From assembly GCF_003788585.1 (NCBI RefSeq), contig NZ_AYKG01000028.1:1-42159 (forward strand): 42,159 nucleotides of DNA, written 5' to 3'. The notes beneath the pieces are model-generated. The model saw only the letters and a program-made list of their open reading frames with translations, had not been told where the DNA came from and ran no database searches. The number at the start of each line of letters is the position of its first letter. Within the stretch, counting starts at the first letter, position 1. Both the position numbers and the translations under genes were made by a program. The stretch is from Salinisphaera japonica YTM-1 (GTDB lineage: Bacteria; Pseudomonadota; Gammaproteobacteria; Nevskiales; Salinisphaeraceae). Positions 35,278 to 42,159 of the stretch are shown here, piece by piece.

Positions 35278-36147
35278 CTACATCCGAGCTTGGCCGTGCA
35301 TCGCCTCAAGACGCTGGATCCGCTCGGCCGTCGGCGGATGAGTCGAAAACATCTTGCCGATATTCAGACCCGATAGCGGGTTCACGATAAACAGATGCGC
35401 GGTGCCCGGGTTACGAGCCGCACTTTCCATCGGCTGTTTCTGATTGGCCGACTCCAGCTTGCGCAAGGCGTTGGCCAGACCCATCGGGCTGCCGGCGATT
35501 TCTGCCCCGCCCTTGTCGGCGCTGTACTCGCGCGCCCGCGAGACCGCCATCTGAATCAGCGTGGCGGCAATCGGGGCCAGTATCATCATGGCAATCCCGC
35601 CCAGCATGCCCGGGCCTTCTCCATCCTCGTCGTTGCCACGAAACCCGCCGAACAGCATCGTCCACTGCGCCATATTCGCGATCATGGCGATGGCGCCGGC
35701 AAACGTGGCCGCCACGGCGCTGATCAAGGTATCGCGATGCCGCACATGGGCCAGTTCGTGCGCCAGTACCCCGCGCAGCTCGTCGCGATTCATTAGGCGC
35801 ATCAGCCCGGTGGTCGCGGCTACGGCCGCGTGCGAGGGGCTACGCCCGGTCGCGAACGCGTTTGGCGTATCCGATTCCATCACGTAGACCTTGGGCATGG
35901 GCAGCTGGGCGTTCTGAGCCAGTTCGCGCACCAGGTTATACAGCTCGGGCGCCTCAGCTGGCGTGGCCTCTTTGGCCCCGTGCATCTTCAGCACCATGCG
36001 ATCCGAAAACCAGTAGCTGCCCAAGTTCATGAGTGCCGCGAACACAAAAGCGATCAACATGCCGGCCCGGCCGCCCAGCGCACCGCCGACCAGCACCAGC
36101 AGAACGGTCAGACCGGCCAATAAAACGGTTGTCTTGATGAAGTTCAT
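35278..36147 (-). CDS. htpX: HtpX-like zinc metalloprotease
   Basis: A 289-aa M48 membrane protease that degrades misfolded inner-membrane proteins with FtsH. Two N-terminal membrane helices (about 5-20 and 28-45) precede the catalytic motif HELAH (130-134), and the third zinc ligand is Glu207 in [26 protein letters not shown] (91-104) is conserved, and two further helices lie at about 143-165 and 182-202. Length matches E. coli HtpX (293 aa). The start at 36147 ([10 protein letters not shown]) is used; a longer frame to 36234 lacks family similarity. An exact FNR-type site (36221-36234) is 74 bp upstream. Confidence 0.94.
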   Translation of the reverse strand: MNFIKTTVLLAGLTVLLVLVGGALGGRAGMLIAFVFAALMNLGSYWFSDRMVLKMHGAKEATPAEAPELYNLVRELAQNAQLPMPKVYVMESDTPNAFATGRSPSHAAVAATTGLMRLMNRDELRGVLAHELAHVRHRDTLISAVAATFAGAIAMIANMAQWTMLFGGFRGNDEDGEGPGMLGGIAMMILAPIAATLIQMAVSRAREYSADKGGAEIAGSPMGLANALRKLESANQKQPMESAARNPGTAHLFIVNPLSGLNIGKMFSTHPPTAERIQRLEAMHGQARM

Positions 36148-36220
36148 AATCGTGCCCGTGGTGGAACGATGATCGCGCGAAATGCGAAATGCGATCCTAT
36201 CGTTACTAGATAGCATCGCT

Positions 36221-36234
36221 TTGATACGAATCAA
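36221..36234. promoter_or_regulatory. Exact FNR/Anr consensus site
   Basis: TTGAT-ACGA-ATCAA matches the FNR/Anr consensus (TTGAT-N4-ATCAA) at all ten specified positions. It sits in the 259-bp divergent gap between htpX (start 36147) and the solute-binding protein gene (start 36407). No other gene is in this gap (36148-36406). Its distance to either promoter is unknown, so the controlled gene is not decided. Confidence 0.7.
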
Positions 36235-36406
36235 GCACCGCTCGGCGTGTCTTTTATCGCACGAGGCATCTGTGTGCCACCGCCTCGTTTTTCACGCCGA
36301 TGCGCGGACGGCCTGGCCCGAACATGCCATTGGCGGCTGTTTGTGGTTTGATAAAGGTCGCGGCGTCGCCATCATTTCGCGAGCGCTCATCGAAAGGTTG
36401 ACGGAC

Positions 36407-37471
36407 ATGCGTGTTATTTCTCTTATAGCTCTTGGTTTATCGGTATTTGCCGCGCCCGTAGTGGCCCAGGCGCAGGCTGACTCGAACACGAGCGCTACGG
36501 CCAAGACATCCGGCGCCAATACGCGCGTGGCCTGTATCTTCGACCCCACCGGCAAGGCGGGCCCGTTATACGATCTGTTCCAGCCTTATGTGGCACAGGT
36601 CGCTGATTGGGGCTATGAGGTCGAAACACGTGTTTATGCCGACGAATCCGTCGCCGCCGGCGATTTTCGTGCCGGACAATGCGATATGGCGATCCTCACG
36701 GGCCTGCGCACGATTCGCTTCGTCCGTTTTGCCGGCAGCCTGGATATGGTGGGCGGCGTGAAAAGCTACGCGGAAGAAAAAGAAGCCATCGATGCCATTT
36801 CGGCCCCGAAGGCGGCCAAATACATGCAACAAGACGACTACGAAGTGGCCGGCGTAACGCCCTTGGGCCGCTCGTATCTGCTGGCCCGTGATCGAGACGA
36901 CCTCACGGATCTCGATCATCTGGCCGGCAAGCGCGTGGCCGTACTCAATTACGACAAGCAAGCCGTGACCCTGGCCGATCAGGCCGGTTTGTCACCGGTG
37001 CCGGCCAGCACGACGTCTTTTGGCCCCATGTTCACCAGCGGCAGCGTCTCTATCGCTTATGCGCCAGCCCTGGCATTCAAACCGCTCGAGCTTTATGAAG
37101 GCGTGAATAACAACGGTGGCATTGCTCAGTTTCCGCTCGGCATGCTGTCGAACCAGATACTGATTCGCAAGGATCGCTTTGCCGACGGTTTTGGCCAGAA
37201 ATCCCGGACGTGGGTGGCCAATAACCTGTTCGAGCCGGCCGCCCAACAAGCGCGCGGCGCAGAAAACGCCGTGCCAGAAGAATACTGGGTCACGATTTCC
37301 GACGAGCAACAAAGCGCCTACAACCGGTTATTCCGTAGCGTACGCGAGCAACTCTGGGATGACGGCTGGTACAACCACCGCATGCAGCGACTACTGAAAA
37401 AGATTCGGTGTGATGCCGATCCCGCGAGCGCGGAATGCAGCCTCGACAGCGAGGGCGGCGCGATCGATTGA
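36407..37471 (+). CDS. Putative solute-binding protein (DUF6091-like)
   Basis: A 354-aa exported protein: signal peptide MRVISLIALGLSVFAAPVVAQA (cleavage near 21-24). The mature protein starts with RVACIFDPTGKAGPLYDLFQP (about 40-60), then GYEVETRVYADESVAAGDFR, AGQCDMAILTG and a second domain with GKRVAVLNYDKQAV. This is the pattern of periplasmic binding proteins (TRAP/TAXI-like) annotated as DUF6091; I rely on memory for the name. No membrane transport genes adjoin it, so it may be a lone binding or sensing protein. The start at 36407 is chosen for the signal peptide. Divergent from htpX. Confidence 0.8.
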   Translation: MRVISLIALGLSVFAAPVVAQAQADSNTSATAKTSGANTRVACIFDPTGKAGPLYDLFQPYVAQVADWGYEVETRVYADESVAAGDFRAGQCDMAILTGLRTIRFVRFAGSLDMVGGVKSYAEEKEAIDAISAPKAAKYMQQDDYEVAGVTPLGRSYLLARDRDDLTDLDHLAGKRVAVLNYDKQAVTLADQAGLSPVPASTTSFGPMFTSGSVSIAYAPALAFKPLELYEGVNNNGGIAQFPLGMLSNQILIRKDRFADGFGQKSRTWVANNLFEPAAQQARGAENAVPEEYWVTISDEQQSAYNRLFRSVREQLWDDGWYNHRMQRLLKKIRCDADPASAECSLDSEGGAID

Positions 37472-37545
37472 TCGAACGCTATCCCTTGCCTGTCGCACAG
37501 CCTTTAAACTAGCACTATTGCTTCAAACCGTGGATTGCCTGCCTC

Positions 37546-38112
37546 ATGGGACAGTCACTTCAAGACCAGCTGCTCAACAGCGGCCTCGCTAACAAGAAAC
37601 AGGCTCGCAAGGCCGTTCAGGACAAAAAGAGCAAGAACACGCGCAAGAAAAAGAACAAGAGCGGCGCCAATACAGGTCCAACTGAGCAGGAGCAGATCGC
37701 CCGCGAGGCCGCCGAGGCGGCCCAGGCCAAGCGCGCGCAGGACAAGGCCCAATCCGAGAAGGCCAACGCCGAGCGTGCCGCGCGCGAGGAAAAAGCCGCG
37801 GCCGAGCAGCTCATCGACCGGCATCGCGTCGCGCGTGAGCCGGCCCCCGAAGCCGACCCGCCCTATAGCTACACGATGGGCGGGCGGATTCGGCGCCTAC
37901 CGGTCAGCCGTAATCAGCGCACACAGCTGGCTAACGGCCGGCTGGCGATCGTGGCCCGCGGCGAACAGGTCTTTTTGGTCGAGCGTCGTATCGCCGAACG
38001 GCTGATCGAGCGTATCCCCGATCGAGTATGCATGGTCGAGGACACCCCGCCCGAGACTGATCCCGACGATCCCTATGCCGGCTACGAAGTGCCCGATGAT
38101 CTGATGTGGTAA
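37546..38112 (+). CDS. yaiL: DUF2058 protein, YaiL-like
   Basis: A 188-aa protein. The basic N-terminus (MGQSLQDQLLNSGLANKKQA, then a Lys-rich stretch KSKNTRKKKNK at about 29-39) is typical of YaiL/DUF2058 and suggests nucleic-acid binding. A charged helix rich in Ala and Glu (about 45-95) leads to the C-terminal domain with YSYTMGGRIRRLPVS, GRLAIVARGEQVFLV and a DPYAGYEVPDDLMW end. Function unknown; E. coli YaiL is about 179 aa. It follows the solute-binding gene by 74 bp. Confidence 0.9.
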   Translation: MGQSLQDQLLNSGLANKKQARKAVQDKKSKNTRKKKNKSGANTGPTEQEQIAREAAEAAQAKRAQDKAQSEKANAERAAREEKAAAEQLIDRHRVAREPAPEADPPYSYTMGGRIRRLPVSRNQRTQLANGRLAIVARGEQVFLVERRIAERLIERIPDRVCMVEDTPPETDPDDPYAGYEVPDDLMW

Positions 38113-38117
38113 TGGGC

Positions 38118-38141
38118 CCGGCCGCAGGGTCCGGCGGCCGG
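38118..38141. terminator. Stem-loop between convergent yaiL and ggt genes
   Basis: CCGGCCGC (38118-38125) pairs with GCGGCCGG (38134-38141), followed by TTT. It fills most of the 36-bp gap between the two stops. The T-run is short, so termination may be weak. Confidence 0.55.
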
Positions 38142-38148
38142 TTTCGGC

Positions 38149-39951
38149 TCAGAAGCCTTCGGCCAAACCCGCCGGCCGGCGTCGATCGTTGGCGCCGTGG
38201 CGCTTGCCCGTGGCGGGATCCACAAGAACCGCTTCATCCGCGCCCCAGGAATCGCTTTCCTTGAAGGAATGCCCCATGGCTTCGAGCGCTTTACGCGTGT
38301 CGGGGGTGAGATAGCCGGTTTCCACGCGCGTGACGTCCGGCAGCCATTGGTTATGAAGGCGCGGCGCATTCACGGCCTGTTGTATGTTCATGTCGAAATC
38401 CAGTACGTTGATCATCGACTCCAGCGTGGTGGAGATGATGGTCGAGCCGCCCGGGCTGCCGGTGACCATGAACACGTCGCCGTCGTCGTCTAGCAGCATC
38501 GAGGGCGACATCGAGGATAACGGCCGCTTACCGCCCTCGACCTGATTGGCCTTGCCCTGCACCAGGCCAAAGGCATTGGGCACGCCCGGCTTGGCGGTGA
38601 AATCGTTCATCTCGTTGTTGAGGAAAAACCCGGTATCGCCGGCGATCTTGCCATTGCCGAACAGGTAATTGATCGTATAGGTCACGCCCACGGCGTTACC
38701 GGCCGAATCCACGATCGAGTAGTGCGTGGTGTGGGTGCCCTCGTCGGGGCCGAGGCTGGCCTGAATATCCGACGACGGGGTGGCTGCCTCGGCATCGATC
38801 GATGCACGGCGCTTGTCCAGATGCGTATCGGCCAGCAGCGCATCGACCGGGTTGTCGACGAAGTCCGGGTCGCCCAGATAAGTGTTGCGGTCGGCAAACG
38901 TACGCCGCTCGGCCTCGATCAGATAGTGCGATGTCCTGGCGGAGGCATAACCCCAATCGGCCAGCGGCAGCGGATCGACGATGCCCAGAATCTCGCAGAT
39001 CGCGGTACCGCCAGAGCTGGGCGGCGGCGCTGATACGACGGTTTTGCCGTCATAGTCACAGCGGATCGGCGCCCGCCATTCGGCGGTGTAGTTGGCCAGA
39101 TCGGCCCGGGTGAGAATGCCGTCGTGGGCGTGGCTCGCCGCGACCAGTTCGTCGGCGATATGGCCCTTGTAGAACGCATCCGTGCCTTTCCTGGCGATCG
39201 CCTTCAGGCTTGTGGCCAGCTCGGGCTGCTTGAGCGTGTCGCCCGCGGCGTAGGGCGCACCGTCTTGCAAGAAGATATCGGCCACGTTGGACTGGTCGGC
39301 GAAATCCTGGGTACGCGTCTTCAGAATATTGATATCGCCGGTCTGTAGCGTGTACCCGTTTTCGGCGAGATGGATCGCCGGCGTCATCAACCGCTTGCGC
39401 GACATCGTGCCCAAGCGTTTGCGCGCGGTCTCCAGGCCCATCACGGTGCCCGGCACGCCCACGGCCCGATACGAGTCCGTGCTCAGGCCGTCGACCACCT
39501 CGCCGTCCTCGTTCTGAAACAGCGTGGGCGTAGCCGCGGCGGGCGCTTTTTCCCGAAAATCCAGGAACAGATCCTTCGCGGGCGCCTCTTTGGTCTTGGC
39601 CAGATGCACCACCATGAAGCCGCCGCCGCCGATATTGCCGCAGCACGGATGCACCACCGCCAGGGCATAGCCCACGGCCACCGCCGCATCCACAGCGTTG
39701 CCGCCATCCTTCAGCACGCCCAGGCCAACGCGGGTCGCCAGATGCTGGGCCGTGACGACCATCGCATTGTCGGCCACGACGGGCACGTCGTCGGCCAATG
39801 CCTGCCGGGTCGTGCTGGCGGCCGTGGAGTCCAGGGCCCGGCTATCGATCTCGGCCGTGTTGTCCTTGGCGACCGCCCCGGTCGCCAGGCCGGCCCAGAG
39901 CGGCACGGCCAATGACAGGCTCAGGGCGTTACGAAACAGGCGCGGCGGCAT
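38149..39951 (-). CDS. ggt: Gamma-glutamyltransferase
   Basis: A 600-aa periplasmic enzyme that breaks down glutathione and other gamma-glutamyl peptides. The signal peptide ends near residue 28 (GLATGAVAKD). The precursor self-cleaves before Thr408 in HTTHYSIVD to give large and small subunits. GNIGGGGFMVVH (105-116), GVPGTVMGLE (165-174), RPLSSMSPSM and GSPGGSTI near the C-terminus bind substrate. Length is close to E. coli GGT (580 aa). It lies 83 bp downstream of an aldo/keto reductase gene on the same strand; no functional link is apparent. Confidence 0.94.
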   Translation of the reverse strand: MPPRLFRNALSLSLAVPLWAGLATGAVAKDNTAEIDSRALDSTAASTTRQALADDVPVVADNAMVVTAQHLATRVGLGVLKDGGNAVDAAVAVGYALAVVHPCCGNIGGGGFMVVHLAKTKEAPAKDLFLDFREKAPAAATPTLFQNEDGEVVDGLSTDSYRAVGVPGTVMGLETARKRLGTMSRKRLMTPAIHLAENGYTLQTGDINILKTRTQDFADQSNVADIFLQDGAPYAAGDTLKQPELATSLKAIARKGTDAFYKGHIADELVAASHAHDGILTRADLANYTAEWRAPIRCDYDGKTVVSAPPPSSGGTAICEILGIVDPLPLADWGYASARTSHYLIEAERRTFADRNTYLGDPDFVDNPVDALLADTHLDKRRASIDAEAATPSSDIQASLGPDEGTHTTHYSIVDSAGNAVGVTYTINYLFGNGKIAGDTGFFLNNEMNDFTAKPGVPNAFGLVQGKANQVEGGKRPLSSMSPSMLLDDDGDVFMVTGSPGGSTIISTTLESMINVLDFDMNIQQAVNAPRLHNQWLPDVTRVETGYLTPDTRKALEAMGHSFKESDSWGADEAVLVDPATGKRHGANDRRRPAGLAEGF

Positions 39952-40034
39952 AGATCACTCGAAACAAGCTGGGTGCATCGCACTATAGCGCGGCCGACAG
40001 ACGTATTTCGACACGCCCATTCGGGCTTACCCGA

Positions 40035-41021
40035 TTACTCGGGCACCACCGCCGATTCCGGCAACAGCCCCTGGGCCTTGAACTCGGCCCAGACATCCAC
40101 GGGAATCGTCTCGGCCATCAACGCTCGATTATCCTCAATCCGACTCGGGCGGCTGGCCCCGGGAATGATCGACGAAACAGCCGGATGAAACGCGGTGAAC
40201 TGCAGCGCCGCGGCTTTCAGATCCACGCCATAGCGTTTACAGACCGCGGCCATCTGATCACGACGCGCCGTGATCTCGTCCGTGGGCGTGTTGTAGTGAT
40301 AATGATCCCCGCCGGCCAACAGCCCCGAGCCGAACGGTGAGCCCGCGACGATGCCCACGCCCCGCTCGCGGCATTTGGGAAACAGGGTCTCCGAGCCGGC
40401 CGGGTTGAGCAGATCGTATTGTGTGGCCAGCAGGAAGACATCCGGATCGGCTTCATCCAGAGCGCGCAGGCACGGCTCGATACGATTGACGCCCAGACCC
40501 CAGGCACCGATGTGGCCGGCGTCACGCAACTCGGTCAATGCACGGGCGGCACCCTGCATCGCGATCTCGAACTGCTGAGTCCATTCATCACCGAGATGAT
40601 CGGGCGCGATATCGTGGATATAGACGATATCCAGGTGGCCGGTGCCCAGGCGCTGCAGGCTGTCGTGCACGCTTTGCAGCGCGGCTTCATAGCCATAGTC
40701 CACCCGGCGCTTGAAATACAGGCCGTTGACGAACGGGGGCGCCACGCCCGGTTCGGCGGCCGGCTCCAGCACCCGACCGACCTTGCTCGAAAGCACGTAT
40801 TCGTCGCGCGGCTTGTCGGCCAGGAAATGGCCGAAACGCTGCTCCGACAGGCCGGCGCCGTAGTGCGGTGCGGTGTCATAGTACCGAATGCCCCCGTCCC
40901 AGGCGGCTTGCAGCGTGGCCGCGGCATCGGCCTGGCTGATGGTCTTGAACATATCGCCCAGCGGCGCGCCGCCGAAGCCAACAGCGTCCAGGTACGAAAA
41001 ACGGCTCGTGAAATCGGTCAT
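40035..41021 (-). CDS. Aldo/keto reductase (aldose/pyridoxal dehydrogenase type)
   Basis: A 328-aa (beta/alpha)8 oxidoreductase. The catalytic tetrad is visible: Asp49 in YYDTAPHYG, Tyr54, Lys80 in LSSKVGR and His136 in IVYIHDIAPDH. It belongs to the D-threo-aldose or L-fucose/pyridoxal dehydrogenase branch, judging from VGFGGAPLGDMF at the start and IIPGASRPSRIEDN near the end (about 287-300), which binds NADP. The exact substrate is unknown. It is 58 bp downstream of another reductase gene, in the same direction, so they may be co-transcribed. Confidence 0.88.
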   Translation of the reverse strand: MTDFTSRFSYLDAVGFGGAPLGDMFKTISQADAAATLQAAWDGGIRYYDTAPHYGAGLSEQRFGHFLADKPRDEYVLSSKVGRVLEPAAEPGVAPPFVNGLYFKRRVDYGYEAALQSVHDSLQRLGTGHLDIVYIHDIAPDHLGDEWTQQFEIAMQGAARALTELRDAGHIGAWGLGVNRIEPCLRALDEADPDVFLLATQYDLLNPAGSETLFPKCRERGVGIVAGSPFGSGLLAGGDHYHYNTPTDEITARRDQMAAVCKRYGVDLKAAALQFTAFHPAVSSIIPGASRPSRIEDNRALMAETIPVDVWAEFKAQGLLPESAVVPE

Positions 41022-41079
41022 GAATCGTGGTCTTGTTGCGATAGTGTCGGCGGGTTCGACAGATGCCGAGGCATCGGGT

Positions 41080-42030
41080 TCATCCCCGGCTGGCTTCGTC
41101 CAGACGTGTCATGGCCGTGTCGTCCAGCTCCAACGTGGTCGCGGCGATCAGCTGATTGAGCTGATTGTTGGATGTCGCCGAGACGATGGGCGCCGTGACG
41201 GTCGGACGTGTCATCAGCCAGGCCAGTGCGACGGCGGCCGGCGTGGTGTCGTGGCTATTTGCGACCTCGTCGAGGGCGTCGAGAATCGCCATGCCCCGGT
41301 CATCGAAATAATCGCCCAGGAACGGCTCGCGAGCCGTGCCGGCGATACCCGCGTGTTTCTTGTACTTGCCGGTCAGAAACCCGCTGGCCAGGGCAAAGTA
41401 CGGCGTGACGCCCAGCTCGTGCTCACGACAGATCTCGGCCAGATCATCCTCGAAGTCGTGGCGGTCGTAGAGGTTGTAATGCGGCTGGAGCACGTCGTAG
41501 CGCGGCACCTCCAGATCACGCGCCGAGCCCAGCGCCGACATGAGCCGCGATCCGTCGTAGTTCGAAGCACCCAGATAGCGCACCTTGCCGTCTTGGACGA
41601 GCCGATCAAAGGCAGCCATGGTTTCGTCAAGCGGCGTGTTCTGATCGTCGGTATGCGCGAAATACAGATCCAGGTAATCCGTATTCAGCCGCTTGAGCGA
41701 GGCCTCGACCTCGCGCGTGATCCAGTCGCGCGACAGCCCGCGCCCGGCCTCGGGCATCTCCATGCCGACCTTGCTGGCCAGCGTGATGCGATCGCGATTA
41801 CCGCGCGCGGCGAAATAACGCCCCAGCACGGCCTCGGATTCCCCGCCCGTATGCCCCTCGGCCCATTTCGAGTACACATCGGCCGTGTCGATCATGTTGA
41901 AGCCGGCGTCCAGCCAGGCATCGATCATGTCGAAACTTTCTTTTTCGTTTAGCGTCCAGCCAAAAACATTGCCGCCGAAGATCAGCGGCGCGGTTTCCAG
42001 ATCCGTACGGCCCAGGGTGCGCTTTTGCAT
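41080..42030 (-). CDS. Aldo/keto reductase
   Basis: A 316-aa NADPH-dependent reductase. The tetrad is Asp48 in MIDTADVYSKW, Tyr53, Lys87 in LASKVGMEM and His126 in YFAHTDDQ. MQKRTLGRTDLETAPLIFGG is a typical start of the YajO/AKR11-AKR12-like group, and GASNYDGSRL and PIVSATSNNQL follow. The ATG at 42030 with GAGG upstream is used; a frame to 42084 runs nearly to the edge repeat. Substrate unknown. First gene of a possible reductase pair, ending just before the repeat at the right edge. Confidence 0.88.
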   Translation of the reverse strand: MQKRTLGRTDLETAPLIFGGNVFGWTLNEKESFDMIDAWLDAGFNMIDTADVYSKWAEGHTGGESEAVLGRYFAARGNRDRITLASKVGMEMPEAGRGLSRDWITREVEASLKRLNTDYLDLYFAHTDDQNTPLDETMAAFDRLVQDGKVRYLGASNYDGSRLMSALGSARDLEVPRYDVLQPHYNLYDRHDFEDDLAEICREHELGVTPYFALASGFLTGKYKKHAGIAGTAREPFLGDYFDDRGMAILDALDEVANSHDTTPAAVALAWLMTRPTVTAPIVSATSNNQLNQLIAATTLELDDTAMTRLDEASRG

Positions 42031-42099
42031 GGAGATGCCTCGAATGCTGTCGTATGAAACAGTTATCCGAAAGTAGCACTGCACGGGCTACGACGTAAC

Positions 42100-42159
42100 T
42101 AGGGCCTGTTGCCGTTTCATGCGAGCCCGCGCCAAGCGCTGTTTTGCGGCAAGACGAGG
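42100..42159 (+). repeat. Edge copy of the dispersed element
   Basis: Begins TAGGGCCTGTTGCCGTTTC and continues to the end of the window. It matches the left-edge copy (81 to 22, minus strand) at 55 of 60 bases, the five differences lying in its first 27 bases. The element runs out of the window, so its other arm is not seen. Confidence 0.8.

Overview
The window is high-GC DNA (my impression is mid-60s percent, not counted) packed with proteobacterial genes. A gammaproteobacterium is the best reading: the window holds pdxY, htpX, panD, a YbiI-like DksA-type zinc finger, a YaiL/DUF2058 protein, monomeric NADP isocitrate dehydrogenase and periplasmic gamma-glutamyltransferase. The gene style recalls halophilic marine gammaproteobacteria such as Salinisphaera, but that is an impression and not a search result. 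No tRNA, rRNA, CRISPR array or transposase gene was seen.

Layout. 1-1131: edge of a dispersed inverted-repeat element cutting a GlxA-type regulator, then a lipoprotein and a small unknown gene. 1241-7024: overlapping operon of a YhaO/SbcD-like nuclease, a YhaN-like AAA ATPase and LD-carboxypeptidase. 7047-8319: a phage-style switch (Ner-like regulator divergent from a CI-like repressor with a degenerate S24 domain) with no other phage genes. 8383-12740: panD, an SDR reductase, DUF427, a tandem universal stress protein and a SulP anion transporter, all on the minus strand. 12975-18143: YbiI-like protein, an unknown 407-aa protein tied to an MscS channel, an MFS transporter, topoisomerase IB and a small unknown protein. 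18204-20146: a MITE-like inverted repeat, then an SSS symporter with its small membrane partner. 20362-24545: LysR regulator, a 1.03-kb mirror-symmetric repeat array, then a CoA-transferase/HMG-CoA-lyase-like operon. 24562-31372: murI, pdxY, two MFS transporters, a DUF2252 protein and a second LysR regulator. 31571-35199: icd, a lipoprotein and a CBS protein. 35278-42030: htpX, a putative solute-binding protein, YaiL-like protein, ggt and two aldo/keto reductases. The right edge enters another copy of the same dispersed element found at the left edge.

Most genes are housekeeping or small metabolic modules. Tightest linkages: nuclease/ATPase/ldcA (4- and 11-bp overlaps), 407-aa protein/MscS (3-bp gap), CoA-transferase/lyase (4-bp overlap), SSS/partner (overlap) and SulP/universal stress protein (11-bp gap).

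The least explained structure is the non-coding array at 21256-22288. It contains ten units of two alternating core types, five in each orientation, arranged as a near-perfect mirror image around about 21755-21770. Other leads are the dispersed element family (both edges, 12865 and 18204-18379), the orphan phage-like switch and an exact FNR/Anr consensus site (36221-36234) between htpX and the solute-binding protein gene.
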